Positions 47,100 through 55,511 of a stretch of 64,000 nt of DNA are shown here, in pieces (the stretch's first letter is position 1; each line of letters opens with the position of its first letter). The stretch is taken from assembly GCF_900101475.1 (NCBI RefSeq), contig NZ_FMZV01000012.1:1-64000 (forward strand). The letters are read 5' to 3'. The DNA comes from Ruegeria marina. GTDB lineage: Bacteria; Pseudomonadota; Alphaproteobacteria; Rhodobacterales; Rhodobacteraceae. A program made the position numbers and the translations under genes. The notes beneath the pieces are model-generated. The model searched no databases. It saw nothing but the letters and a program-made list of their open reading frames with translations, and was not told where the DNA came from.

Positions 47100-47186
47100 T
47101 GGTGCGGTCGAGAAGACTCGAACTTCCACGGGAGTTACCCCACAGCGACCTCAACGCTGCGCGTCTACCAATTCCGCCACGACCGC
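47100..47186 (-). tRNA. tRNA-Leu (anticodon GAG)
   Basis: 87 nt including an encoded 3' CCA. The acceptor arm GCGGTCG pairs with CGACCGC, discriminator A. The anticodon stem CAGCG/CGCTG encloses the loop TTGAGGT with anticodon GAG. The long variable arm and the T-arm GTTCGAGTC are present, as expected of class II tRNA-Leu. It reads CUC/CUU codons. Confidence 0.96.
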
Positions 47187-47327
47187 ACTGTCTGTGACTT
47201 GGTAGAGCGGCGTATAGACGAGGGTTGCGGCGATGTGAAGAGGCAAAAACACGTTGCTTTGAATTCTCCTTCCGCGCCCGATATACTAACCGAACACGTT
47301 CAAGACCCGTGCGCCAAGGAGACCGGA

Positions 47328-47987
47328 ATGACCGTCGAAACCACTCGTCCCATCGTGCAGATCGATATCGTGTCGGATGTGGTTTGCCCGTGGTGCATCG
47401 TCGGTTTTCTTCAGCTGGACCGGGCGCTTGCGCAAACCGGCGCCCTTGCGCGGCTGCGTTGGCATCCGTTCGAACTCAATCCGGGCATGGGGCCGGAAGG
47501 GCAGGACCTGCGCGCGCATATCATGGAAAAATACGGCTCGACTGCCGAGCAGAGCCAAACTGCTCGCGCACGGCTGACGGCGATCGGGGCCGAACTGGGG
47601 TTTGCCTTCAACTTTTCCGATGACAGCCGGATCGTGAATACCTTTCGCGCCCACCAGCTGCTTGACTGGGCCGAGGGGCAAGGCCGCCAGCATCCGTTGA
47701 AGATGGCCTTGTTCGCGGCCTATTTCTCCGAAGGCAGGGATGTCTCGGACGATGAGGTTCTGATCAAGGCGGTCACGGCTGCCGGGCTCGATCCGGAGGC
47801 CGCGCGGTCGGCGCTTGCCTCGGGCGCGCATGTGGACAGAGTGCGCGAAAAAGAGGCGTTCTGGACCTCGCGCGGGATCTCTGGCGTGCCGTCAATGGTG
47901 TTTGGCGGCAAGTACCTTCTGACCGGGGCACAGGGGGTGGAGAATTACGCGCAGGTCATCGGGCGCTGTCTGACCGAGGCCGCCTGA
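47328..47987 (+). CDS. DsbA-family oxidoreductase (FrnE-like)
   Basis: A 219-residue thioredoxin-fold protein of the DsbA/2-hydroxychromene-2-carboxylate isomerase group. ATG 47328 follows AAGGAG, with no signal peptide, so it is probably cytoplasmic. The redox or glutathione-binding motif is SDVVCPWCIVGFLQLDRAL (CPWC). An inserted helical domain has NTFRAHQLLDWAEGQGRQH, and the cis-Pro region is SGVPSMVFGGKYLLTGAQG. FrnE-type proteins are linked to polyketide and stress functions; the real substrate is unknown. Confidence 0.85.
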   Translation: MTVETTRPIVQIDIVSDVVCPWCIVGFLQLDRALAQTGALARLRWHPFELNPGMGPEGQDLRAHIMEKYGSTAEQSQTARARLTAIGAELGFAFNFSDDSRIVNTFRAHQLLDWAEGQGRQHPLKMALFAAYFSEGRDVSDDEVLIKAVTAAGLDPEAARSALASGAHVDRVREKEAFWTSRGISGVPSMVFGGKYLLTGAQGVENYAQVIGRCLTEAA

Positions 47988-48026
47988 CCCCTTTCATCAT
48001 GCCCTTGCCCCGGCTATTGAACGCAC

Positions 48027-48686
48027 ATGGAATGGAAGATCACCGACGGGTTGACCGATTACGAAGAGGCCGTGGCCTTCATGGAGGCGCGCGCCGCGGC
48101 TATCGCCGCGGGCGAGGCGGAAGAATGCATCTGGCTGCTGGAACATCCGCCGCTTTATACCGCCGGGACCTCGGCCCGGCGCGAGGATCTGACCGACCCG
48201 GACCGTTTTCCGGTCCATGGAAGCAAGCGGGGCGGGCAATATACCTATCACGGCCCCGGTCAGCGGGTGGTCTATGTCATGCTCGACGTCGGCAAGCGTG
48301 GTCACGACGTGCGCCGCTTCGTCCAGCAGCTTGAGGAATGGGTGATCGCGGCGCTGGCAGAGTTCAACGTGCGGGGCGAAATCCGCGAAGGGCGTGTCGG
48401 CGTCTGGGTGCGTCGCGACGACAAGCCGCTTACAGTCAGCGGGAAACCGGCCGAGGACAAGATTGCCGCCATCGGAATCCGCATTCGGAAGTGGGTCAGT
48501 TTTCACGGCATTTCGATCAATGTCGAACCCGACCTCGAGCATTTTTCCGGTATCGTGCCCTGCGGAATCAGCGAATTCGGAGTTACCTCTCTGGTCGATC
48601 TGGGGTTGCCCGTGACCCTGGCCGATGTCGATGTCGCGTTGCGCAGCAGCTTTGAAAAGGTGTTCGGAGAGACTGCGGCGGTCTGA
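48027..48686 (+). CDS. lipB: octanoyltransferase LipB
   Basis: A 219-residue enzyme moving octanoyl from acyl carrier protein to lipoyl domains. Motifs are [34 protein letters not shown], the catalytic Lys in [16 protein letters not shown] and Cys in [15 protein letters not shown]. The usual RGG/TYHGPGQ patch is intact. It is convergent with the LuxR-hydrolase gene, stops 3 bp apart. Confidence 0.96.
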   Translation: MEWKITDGLTDYEEAVAFMEARAAAIAAGEAEECIWLLEHPPLYTAGTSARREDLTDPDRFPVHGSKRGGQYTYHGPGQRVVYVMLDVGKRGHDVRRFVQQLEEWVIAALAEFNVRGEIREGRVGVWVRRDDKPLTVSGKPAEDKIAAIGIRIRKWVSFHGISINVEPDLEHFSGIVPCGISEFGVTSLVDLGLPVTLADVDVALRSSFEKVFGETAAV

Positions 48687-48689
48687 CCT

Positions 48690-50342
48690 TCACTCAGGCA
48701 ACTCGTCGATGGCATCAAGCACGACTTCGGGGCGTTCATAGATCAGGAACTGGCCGACGTTGTCCAGTTTGCGAAAACTTACGTTCGTGCGCTTTGCGGT
48801 AAATTCCTGAACCGCGTTGACCGGAACAACCGGATCCAGCGCGCCATGCAGCTGGATCACCGGCTTGCCGGTCTGGGGCAGGGCAGAGAACCAGTCCGAG
48901 ACCATGACCCGCGAATCGCTGACAAAACCGTCGGTGCCGGATTGCGCGGCAAATCGATAGCCCGCGTGCATGAGTTCTGACAGATGCAAGCGGTCGACCA
49001 CGGCGCGCTCGTGGCTGTCGGGGGGATAAAGCGCATCCATGAAGGTCTGGACGTTCTCGCTGTCGATCAGCGAAATACCGGCGCGTACGAAAAAGGGCAG
49101 CAGGTTTGGCGCCCAGCGCGCAGTGTACGCCATGATCCGCTGGCGCCGGGCCATGCCTGCGTAATGCTCTCGCCGAAGTATCGGGCCGCAGCCGGCCACC
49201 GCGACCATGCCGCGAATTCGCGCATCGCCACCAGCGCAGACAACATGGCCCTGAACCGATCCCGCCATATGGCCCAGGATCGCAACCCTCTTCAGCCCGA
49301 ACCGGTCGATCAACTCGAGGACATGTTCGGACATGACTTCCAAATTGGCCATCGGATCGGATACCGGATCCGATCGCCCATATCCGGGACGCACCGGTGC
49401 CAGAACGCGCAGGCCACGCTGATGAAACCGCGGCTTGAGATATTCAAGCGGGGCCATTCCGTCCAGCATGCCGTGCAGATAGATCACCGGATGCCCATCG
49501 GGTGCGCCACATTGGTAGAGCTGCATCTTGAGGCCGGTGCGCATCTCAAGAACTTCGTTTCGCAGGTCGACGGCTCCGGGATGTCCCGCAGTACTCAACT
49601 GGTTTCCACGGTCGATCAGGAATGCGACCAGCCGGATCAGGTCCACCTGTCCCGGTGCACCGGTCTTGGCCAGCACCGACTTGGTCTGGTTTCGCACCGT
49701 GTGTTCGGATTTGCGGGATTTTTCGGCAATCTCCTTCAGGCTGCGCCCATCCATCAGGTTGCGGACGATGTCCACTTCGGCCGGCGAAAGGCCGAATGAA
49801 GCGACAAGCATCCGTTCCGCCGCCGGCGTCCACTGGTAGTCGAGACCCTCGATCATCAGCTGGCCCGCCGTATCCGGACAGGTGGTGACCCGGGCGATCA
49901 GGTGACGGGGGCGTATGTCGGTGTTCAGCACCATCGTCTGCGCGTTGATCCTTCCGGCTCGCGCGGACTCCAGCAAGCCGTCGAGCATCTGTACGCTTTG
50001 TGCGGCCAGATGTGGTCTCAGCGCCGCGACGTCGGCAGGATTGTTCAGCGTTCTGCGGGCCTGACGCCCGGCTGCGCGCACCTTGCCGTCGGCGCCTGCC
50101 AGTATCACGAACCCCGGGATCCCGTTGATGCGCCGCTCGAGTTCCGACTGAGGGGCCTTTCGCCCGAGCTGTTCGAGAATAACATGTGCGCGCCGGAAAT
50201 GGTCCTGCAACTCGGGATCGATAGGCAACTCCGAACCGGATGACATGTCGTCCACATCGGACAAGACGCCAGCCTGCTGCAACAGGCGCCCCAGATGATC
50301 GTCCCAGGCCGACATGACCCGGTCGTAGAGATCCGGCCGCAA
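48690..50342 (-). CDS. LuxR-type HTH protein fused to a catalytically degenerate alpha/beta-hydrolase
   Basis: 550 residues from the TTG at 50342; the conserved frame runs on to an ATT at 50414 with an ideal AAGGAGG (see that site). Residues about 65-170 are PAS-like. Residues 184-243 form a LuxR-type HTH (LSPAEVDIVRNLMDGRSLKEIAEKSRKSE... in two parts: LSPAEVDIVRNLMDG, SLKEIAEKSRKSEHTV). Residues 270-550 form an alpha/beta-hydrolase fold (GHPVIYLHGMLDGM, RPGYGRSDP). The nucleophile elbow reads GHMAG with Met359 for Ser, and the His position is Gln531 (VGQFLIYERPE), while Asp503 remains. A ligand-sensing transcription factor is more likely than an enzyme. Confidence 0.8.
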   Translation of the reverse strand: MRPDLYDRVMSAWDDHLGRLLQQAGVLSDVDDMSSGSELPIDPELQDHFRRAHVILEQLGRKAPQSELERRINGIPGFVILAGADGKVRAAGRQARRTLNNPADVAALRPHLAAQSVQMLDGLLESARAGRINAQTMVLNTDIRPRHLIARVTTCPDTAGQLMIEGLDYQWTPAAERMLVASFGLSPAEVDIVRNLMDGRSLKEIAEKSRKSEHTVRNQTKSVLAKTGAPGQVDLIRLVAFLIDRGNQLSTAGHPGAVDLRNEVLEMRTGLKMQLYQCGAPDGHPVIYLHGMLDGMAPLEYLKPRFHQRGLRVLAPVRPGYGRSDPVSDPMANLEVMSEHVLELIDRFGLKRVAILGHMAGSVQGHVVCAGGDARIRGMVAVAGCGPILRREHYAGMARRQRIMAYTARWAPNLLPFFVRAGISLIDSENVQTFMDALYPPDSHERAVVDRLHLSELMHAGYRFAAQSGTDGFVSDSRVMVSDWFSALPQTGKPVIQLHGALDPVVPVNAVQEFTAKRTNVSFRKLDNVGQFLIYERPEVVLDAIDELPE

Positions 50343-50413
50343 GACCGTCTCGTAGATCGCTGCGATGATCTGTTCCCGGTTCTGTGCAAAGGATTTTTCG
50401 GTGTCGTCGCGAA

Positions 50414-50428
50414 TGGGTCCACCTCCTT
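50414..50428 (-). promoter_or_regulatory. ribosome-binding site deciding an ATT start
   Basis: On the minus strand AAGGAGG (50422-50428) lies 7 bases before ATT at 50414, in frame with the LuxR-hydrolase gene and open to it. The 24 codons gained have the conserved look of the family (EQIIAAIYETVLRPDLY). No ATG, GTG or TTG occurs in frame between the upstream stop and 50342. ATT start codons are rare, so this is a candidate, not a certainty. Confidence 0.5.
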
Positions 50429-50472
50429 GATTATCCTCAACCTAGGAGAACTTTGCGCCGATACAATCGCCC

Positions 50473-50530
50473 GGATGGGTTATACCATCCTGATCGGCGT
50501 GAAATTGTTGTTGAAATAACCCAAATGGGT
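50473..50530. promoter_or_regulatory. paired dyads upstream of the LuxR-hydrolase gene
   Basis: GGATGGGTTATACCATCC (50473-50490) has 6-bp arms and the size of a lux-box. ACCCAAATGGGT (50519-50530) is a second dyad. Both contain TGGGTTAT, in opposite orientation (50476-50483 and 50516-50523), 40 bp apart, about four helix turns. They could be operators for the LuxR-type protein itself. Confidence 0.4.
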
Positions 50531-50656
50531 CATGCCGTGCAGGTCGGACGCATGGCAAGATCCGCAGTACCGTTCAGTGAGTGAGTGGTGTTTTCAAAAG
50601 TCGGGTGCTTGTGCCGTTCCCCATGACGGCTTCTGGCGCCAGTTGTTTCCCCTTCT

Positions 50657-50689
50657 GCCGCCCCGCATGTTGCGGGGCGGCAATTTTTT
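50657..50689 (+). terminator. strong plus-strand terminator without an obvious gene
   Basis: A 10-bp perfect stem (GCCGCCCCGC and GCGGGGCGGC, loop ATGTT), then AA and six T, ends on the plus strand. No plus-strand protein gene precedes it: the neighbour to the left is the divergent LuxR-hydrolase gene, and to the right is the 3' end of the CDF gene on the other strand. It suggests a short plus-strand transcript. Confidence 0.75.
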
Positions 50690-50692
50690 GGC

Positions 50693-51622
50693 TCAGGCCG
50701 GATTGCTGCCGATCCTGCTGGGCTGAAGGCAGGCGTGGGTGGCGCATTCCATTTCCAGTGTCGAATGACCGATCCCGAACTTCTGATCCAGCCCCGATTT
50801 GACCCGGGCCTTGATCGCGTCGGCATCCTGCCAGAATCCTGACCGCAGCACCAGATGGGCGGTCAGGGCGGACTTGTCCTCCTGCAGGCACCAAAGATGC
50901 AGGTGGTGCACGGCTTGCACCCCCTCGATGCTCTCGACATAGTCGGCGACCTGTTCCGGATCGAGGCCGGGCGGCGTGCCCAGCATCAGGATGCGTACGG
51001 TCCCGCCGATCTCGGAGCGGACATGCCACAGGATGTAGGTCGCGATCATCAGTGTCACGAGCGGATCGACCCAGGTCCAGCCGAACCGGATGACGGCCAC
51101 CCCGGCCACGATCACGGCAACCGAACCCAGCGCATCGGCGACATTGTGCAGGAAGGCGGCCCGGATGTTGATCGAGGTTCTGGACAGCGACCAGGTCAAG
51201 GCGGCGGTCACAAGGTCGACGACCAAAGCCAGCGCGGCAATCCAGACCACCAGCCAGCCGTCGATCGGCTGCGGGTCGATGAAGCGCATCACGCCCTCGT
51301 AGGCCAGAAACAGCGCCAGGACGACCAGAGTGGTGTAGTTGACCAGCGCGGCCACCACCTCGATCCGGCCATAGCCGAAGCTCATACGGTTGTCGGCGGG
51401 TCGCCGGGCGACCTTGCGCGCAAGGAAGGCGATGATCAGGGCCACCGCATCCGAGAAGTTGTGCAGCGCGTCCGCGATCAGCGCCAGCGAGCCGGACAGC
51501 AGACCGCCCACAATTTGCGCCAGGGTCAACGCGATGTTGACTGCGATGGCCCAGGCGACACGCTGGTCGCCTGCGGCAGCGTCAACATGATGATGGCCGT
51601 GGCCATGATGATCCTGTGTCAT
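50693..51622 (-). CDS. cation diffusion facilitator (CDF) family efflux transporter
   Basis: A 309-residue six-helix membrane protein. ATG 51622 begins the His-rich tail MTQDHHGHGHHHVDAAAG. The two metal-binding sites are ADALHNFSDAVAL (helix II) and FLHNVADALGSVAV (helix V). The cytoplasmic C-terminal domain has VQAVHHLHLWCLQEDKSALTAHLVL. The His-rich N-terminus and layout fit Zn2+ or Co2+ export (CzcD/ZitB type). HIT-protein gene lies upstream in the same direction. Confidence 0.92.
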   Translation of the reverse strand: MTQDHHGHGHHHVDAAAGDQRVAWAIAVNIALTLAQIVGGLLSGSLALIADALHNFSDAVALIIAFLARKVARRPADNRMSFGYGRIEVVAALVNYTTLVVLALFLAYEGVMRFIDPQPIDGWLVVWIAALALVVDLVTAALTWSLSRTSINIRAAFLHNVADALGSVAVIVAGVAVIRFGWTWVDPLVTLMIATYILWHVRSEIGGTVRILMLGTPPGLDPEQVADYVESIEGVQAVHHLHLWCLQEDKSALTAHLVLRSGFWQDADAIKARVKSGLDQKFGIGHSTLEMECATHACLQPSRIGSNPA

Positions 51623-51703
51623 CCGGATGCGTTCCTCGTACCGGTTCGCAGCCCTGGCTCGTCCCTGCAGCGGCCGCAGGTTCAAGAGGCCCGCATGACA
51701 TTT

Positions 51704-52129
51704 TCAGTCCAATGCGGCCCGGATCTTCTCGGCCTGTTCGGCGATCAGAGTCATGTCACCCATCTTTCCGGGTGGACGCAGCGGCTGGCCCTCGTACCGG
51801 GGCAGGACATGGACATGCAGATGAAACACCTCCTGCCCGCCCACGGCCTCGTTGAACTGTTGCAGGGTGACGCCCCCGGCGCCCAAGGCTTTCATCACGG
51901 CATGGCTGAGCTTCTGGACCGTCTTCATGACGGCGGCCATCTGTTCCGGGCTGGCGTCGAGCACATTGCGGCAGGGCGTTTTCGGGATCACCAGCAGATG
52001 CCCGTCTGCGCGGGGCATGATGTCCATGAAGGCCAGCGTATCGTCGTCCTCGTAAACGCGGGTCGACGGGATTTCGCCGCGCAGGATCCGGGCGAAGATG
52101 TTGTCGGGATCGTAGTCCATGTCGGGCAT
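51704..52129 (-). CDS. HIT family protein
   Basis: A 141-residue HIT-domain hydrolase, of the Hint-like group that cleaves nucleoside phosphoramidates. IFARILRGEIPSTRVYEDDDTLAFMDIMP is present in parts (IFARILRGEIP, DTLAFMDIMPRADGHLLVIP), and the catalytic triad is in FHLHVHVLPRY. A downstream in-frame ATG at 52120 is an alternative start. It precedes the CDF gene by 81 bp. Confidence 0.9.
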   Translation of the reverse strand: MPDMDYDPDNIFARILRGEIPSTRVYEDDDTLAFMDIMPRADGHLLVIPKTPCRNVLDASPEQMAAVMKTVQKLSHAVMKALGAGGVTLQQFNEAVGGQEVFHLHVHVLPRYEGQPLRPPGKMGDMTLIAEQAEKIRAALD

Positions 52130-52378
52130 CCGTTCTGTCTGGGCTGTCGGGAAGAGTTGTGGGCGAGAGGAAGCGCGGGGTCAAGCCGGCCTTCGGGCAA
52201 GCCGGGCAATCCGGACAGCGGTCGACGGCTGGAGTTGCCGGCTCGAACGCCCGCGGTTCCGGAACGCGGCCGGTCCGCGTGCCGCGAAGCCATGTTTGGG
52301 TGTTCGAACCGGCCTTTCAGCGACTATGATCGACGACGGCTATCAGTGCCAACGGCAGTGCAGGAAGGTTGTATCCCC

Positions 52379-52459
52379 ATGGCGGATTGGTTCGGCATCT
52401 CCTTTCGTCGAGGCCAGGAACCGCCTGGGGCGCGTGAACGCCGAAGCGGGGGAACCTGA
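52379..52459 (+). CDS. 26-codon ORF coupled to the acyltransferase gene, weak
   Basis: An ATG at 52379 after AGGAAGG opens MADWFGISFRRGQ..., stopping at 52457-52459 in a TGATG overlap with the acyltransferase start. The overlap suggests a coupled leader. No homology is recognised, and the ribosome-binding spacing is long (12 bases). The remainder of 52130-52378 holds nothing I can name. Confidence 0.28.
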   Translation: MADWFGISFRRGQEPPGARERRSGGT

Positions 52460-53391
52460 TGAAGCTTTTCCCAGGCTCCCATCGCTCGTTCCGAAGGGAA
52501 AATCCACTGGACCCGGTCCTGCAAGCCCGACTGCATTTGTCGCAGGACGACCGGTTCCGCCTGGGCTTCGTGCGCCTGTGCCTGAATGCGGCGGATGCCG
52601 TCAGCCGGCTGGTCCTTCGCCGGCCGTTTGTCGCCCTGCGCGAGACCGAAGATTTGCTGGACGAGATTGCCGGCCTCACCGGCAAGCCTCTGGTCGAGCA
52701 CATTCTGGACCGCAACGGAGGAACGACGATCACCGCGCATGGACTGGACAATGTCCCGGCCAAGGGACGGGTGATCATCGCTGCGACGCATCCTACCGGA
52801 ATGTTCGATTTCGTCGCACATGCCGGCGCCTTGCTGGCGCGGCGTCCGGATCTCAAGGTGCTCGCCAACCGGGAAACCGAACGGTTCCTCGGTGAGGACA
52901 GCATCGTCCCGGTCGATATCGACAAAACAAACCGCGCCGTTTCGGCCAGCACGACCTTTGCCGCGATGGAACGGCATCTGATGGGCGAGGGCGCCTTGCT
53001 GGTGTTCGGGTCGGGCCGTGTGCCATTCCTGCGGAACGGTCATCTGGTCGAGCCGGACTGGCGCGGCGGGACAACCCGCATTTCGCGACTTTGCAGTGCG
53101 CCAATCGTGCCAGCGGCGCTGGATGCGCGCAACACCGGCTATTATTATGGTCTTCGCAGGTTCGCGCAGTTTCTGGGCGGCGGCGACGACAATTTCGGCG
53201 CCATGGTCGGATCCCTGCGCTATGCGGCGGAACTGATGGAGAAACTGGGCGGCTCCTACGACGTTTTCTATGCCAGGCCATGGCCGCCGGGTGCCCGGCC
53301 CCAAGAGCTGAAGGCCAGCGCAGAGGCGCTGGTGCCGGGTCTGTACCGGACAGGGGCGTCGCAGAGGGCACAAGACCGGCAGGGCCGATGA
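52459..53391 (+). CDS. 1-acyl-glycerol-phosphate acyltransferase-like protein
   Basis: A 310-residue protein of the lysophospholipid acyltransferase superfamily. After an N-terminal region, ITAHGLDNVPAKGRVIIAATHPTGMFDFVAHAGAL contains the variant acceptor box HPTGMFD. LVFGSGRVPFLRN follows in the usual acyl-donor region. Family members acylate lysophosphatidate or ornithine lipids; substrate not known. The ATG 52459 overlaps the stop of the short ORF. Confidence 0.8.
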   Translation: MKLFPGSHRSFRRENPLDPVLQARLHLSQDDRFRLGFVRLCLNAADAVSRLVLRRPFVALRETEDLLDEIAGLTGKPLVEHILDRNGGTTITAHGLDNVPAKGRVIIAATHPTGMFDFVAHAGALLARRPDLKVLANRETERFLGEDSIVPVDIDKTNRAVSASTTFAAMERHLMGEGALLVFGSGRVPFLRNGHLVEPDWRGGTTRISRLCSAPIVPAALDARNTGYYYGLRRFAQFLGGGDDNFGAMVGSLRYAAELMEKLGGSYDVFYARPWPPGARPQELKASAEALVPGLYRTGASQRAQDRQGR

Positions 53392-53462
53392 CACCGAACC
53401 GACCGGACCTTTGCAAAGCGCGGCTCGGGGCGATAATCTCGACGACAGAGCGGAGGTGAAAC

Positions 53463-53732
53463 ATGGCCGGAGGCTGGGCCCGTGACGGTGCGGTGAGCGA
53501 ACAGATCGAGGCGTCGATTTCCGACGAACTTGCGCGGATGAAAGCGCGCAAGGCGCCGGTGGGCGAGAGCCTGACCCATTGCGCCGAATGCGACGAGGAA
53601 ATCCCCCGGGCCCGGCGGCAGGCGCTGCCGGGTGTGAAGCTTTGCCTCGACTGCCAGCAAGAGCGTGACGGTGCCTATAAGGCACGCGGGGGCATCAACC
53701 GTCGCGGGTCCAAGGACAGCCAGTTGAAATGA
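53463..53732 (+). CDS. DksA/TraR-type C4 zinc-finger protein
   Basis: An 89-residue protein. ATG 53463 follows GGAGGTGAAAC. The four Cys appear as CAECDEEIPRARRQALPGVKLCLDCQ read in two parts (CAECDEEIP and KLCLDCQ), the TraR/DksA zinc-finger pattern. It lacks the long coiled coil of DksA, like TraR and short DksA-like proteins that act in the RNA polymerase secondary channel. The neighbour is the ure cluster. Confidence 0.85.
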   Translation: MAGGWARDGAVSEQIEASISDELARMKARKAPVGESLTHCAECDEEIPRARRQALPGVKLCLDCQQERDGAYKARGGINRRGSKDSQLK

Positions 53733-53739
53733 CAGGCTT

Positions 53740-54375
53740 TCAGGCCGCGCTTTTGCGGCCCGGCCCGATGCCTCCGATGCGGTCCAGCAGCGCCAGAACC
53801 TTCTCGACACCCTCGCCATGGCGGATCGAAGTGAAAACGAAGGGGCGTTCTCCGCGCATGCGCGCGGCGTCCCGCTCCATCACGCCCAGATCCGCGCCCA
53901 CATATGGCGCAAGATCGGTCTTGTTGATCACCAGTATGTCAGACCGGGTAATCGCGGGCCCGCCCTTGCGCGGGATCTCCTCGCCTGCGGCCACGTCGAT
54001 CACGTAAAGGGTCACATCCGCCAGTTCCGGGCTGAAGGTAGCCGACAGGTTGTCGCCGCCCGATTCGATCAGCACGATTTCGACTTCCGGATGGCGGCGC
54101 ACCATTTCGGCCACCGCGGCCAGGTTGATCGAGGCATCCTCGCGGATGGCGGTATGCGGGCAACCGCCGGTCTCGACGCCGATCACCCGGTCCTGTGGCA
54201 GGATCTGCATGCGCATCAGCGCCTCGGCATCCTCCTGCGTGTAGATGTCGTTGGTGATCACGCCGATGGAATGGGTGTCGCGCAGCGCACGGGCCAGGGC
54301 GGCGGTCAGGCTGGTCTTGCCCGCGCCCACCGGGCCGCCGATGCCGACGCGCAGGGGGCCGTTCATCTGGGTCAT
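53740..54375 (-). CDS. ureG: urease accessory GTPase UreG
   Basis: A 211-residue SIMIBI GTPase powering nickel delivery to urease. The Walker A loop is [13 protein letters not shown] near residue 13. [13 protein letters not shown], the metal-binding [16 protein letters not shown] (Cys-Pro-His) and [12 protein letters not shown] follow. The ATG at 54375 overlaps the ureF stop (ATGA). It is the last gene of the urease operon. Confidence 0.97.
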   Translation of the reverse strand: MTQMNGPLRVGIGGPVGAGKTSLTAALARALRDTHSIGVITNDIYTQEDAEALMRMQILPQDRVIGVETGGCPHTAIREDASINLAAVAEMVRRHPEVEIVLIESGGDNLSATFSPELADVTLYVIDVAAGEEIPRKGGPAITRSDILVINKTDLAPYVGADLGVMERDAARMRGERPFVFTSIRHGEGVEKVLALLDRIGGIGPGRKSAA

Positions 54376-55019
54376 GTTCGGAATATCCTCGGTTCCTGGG
54401 TTTCATGTTGCATCGCCGCGATCTCGGCCAGAAAGGCGGTGCCTGACAGGGCGGACAGATCCGACGCCAGAGCCGCCTCGGCCCGCGCGGCGCAGCGGGG
54501 CGCCATCCGGTGGACCAGCGCCTGCGCCGCCGTCTGGCCCAGCGGCATCAACCTTTGCGCTGCCGAGACAAGGTTGGCGACGAAGGCGTGCAGATACATC
54601 TTGGCGGCAAGATGCAGCGGCAGGCCCAAAGCATGCGCCGCGCAGCCGAGCGCGACCGGATAGGTCAATTCGGTATCGTCCCCGCCCCAGACCCGCGACG
54701 TGACCCTGACAAATGCCGCGCCCTGCTGGACGGTCTCGATCCGGCGTTCGACAGGGCCGGCAAAGGCCCGCGCCATCGCGTCGATCTCTTGCACCTCGTC
54801 CCTTGTGGCCGCGCGCGCCGCCGCAATCAGAAACAGGGCATCGGACCAGCCCGCGCCAAATTCGAGCAGGTCGCAAAGCCAGTTCTCCAGATCGTCCGCA
54901 TCCGCCACCGCGCCGGTCTGCACCAGCCGCTCCAACCCGTGGGAATAGGCAAATGACCCAACGGGATAGGCGGGCGACAGCCATTGCGCCAGGGTCAGCA
55001 GATCAAGGTCAGTGGCCAT
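54372..55019 (-). CDS. ureF: urease accessory protein UreF
   Basis: A 215-residue all-helical protein. ATG 55019 ([30 protein letters not shown] in parts: [24 protein letters not shown]) is the normal family start; longer in-frame starts reach into ureE. It forms the UreD-UreF-UreG maturation complex. The start overlaps the end of ureE by 11 bp, and the stop overlaps ureG by 4. Confidence 0.94.
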   Translation of the reverse strand: MATDLDLLTLAQWLSPAYPVGSFAYSHGLERLVQTGAVADADDLENWLCDLLEFGAGWSDALFLIAAARAATRDEVQEIDAMARAFAGPVERRIETVQQGAAFVRVTSRVWGGDDTELTYPVALGCAAHALGLPLHLAAKMYLHAFVANLVSAAQRLMPLGQTAAQALVHRMAPRCAARAEAALASDLSALSGTAFLAEIAAMQHETQEPRIFRT

Positions 55020-55500
55020 GGGCGTGAGGGGAACCCTGCGCGTGAGAATGCCCGTGGTCATGCCCGTGAGTGCGCCCGTGCCCATAGGCCCCGCCTTCGG
55101 GCGCAAAGGGGGCGTGGATCTCGCTCACCTGCGCGCCGAGCCTTTCCAGCATGTCGCGAATCACGTGGTCCTGCCGGATCAGCAACCGGTCCGCCTCGAT
55201 CTGGCAGGGCGTATGGCGGTTGCCGATATGCCAGGCCAGCCGGGTCAGGTTGTCGCCCGTCACTGCCAGCAGCGGTTCGTTTGCGGCGACCACCTCGATC
55301 AGGCGCCCGTCGCTGAGTTCAAAGGCGTCGCCGCCGTCCAGCGACGTGGTCTGGGCCAGATCGACAAGGAAATCCTCGCGATGCAGGGTGGTCAGCATCC
55401 TGCGGCGCAGGAAACGGTTTTCGTAGGTGAGCAGGACGGACCCGTCCGCCTCGCTCCAGTCGCCGTGACGGCGGATCCTCTGGGTGGTGGCTACTTGCAT
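55009..55500 (-). CDS. ureE: urease accessory metallochaperone UreE
   Basis: A 163-residue protein with ATG at 55500. The C-terminal domain carries the metal-site His-Arg (LAWHIGNRHTPCQIEADRLLIRQDHVIRDML, seen as HIGNRHTPCQIE). A His-rich tail HGHDHGHSHAQ...HAHGH serves as a nickel reservoir. It overlaps ureF. Confidence 0.94.
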   Translation of the reverse strand: MQVATTQRIRRHGDWSEADGSVLLTYENRFLRRRMLTTLHREDFLVDLAQTTSLDGGDAFELSDGRLIEVVAANEPLLAVTGDNLTRLAWHIGNRHTPCQIEADRLLIRQDHVIRDMLERLGAQVSEIHAPFAPEGGAYGHGRTHGHDHGHSHAQGSPHAHGH

Positions 55501-55511
55501 CTCGGCTCCCT

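Noticed and set aside
50581-50802. Small plus-strand ORF before the orphan terminator
   Set aside because: It crosses the terminator hairpin and the end of the CDF gene, is Cys/Arg-rich noise and has no ribosome-binding site.
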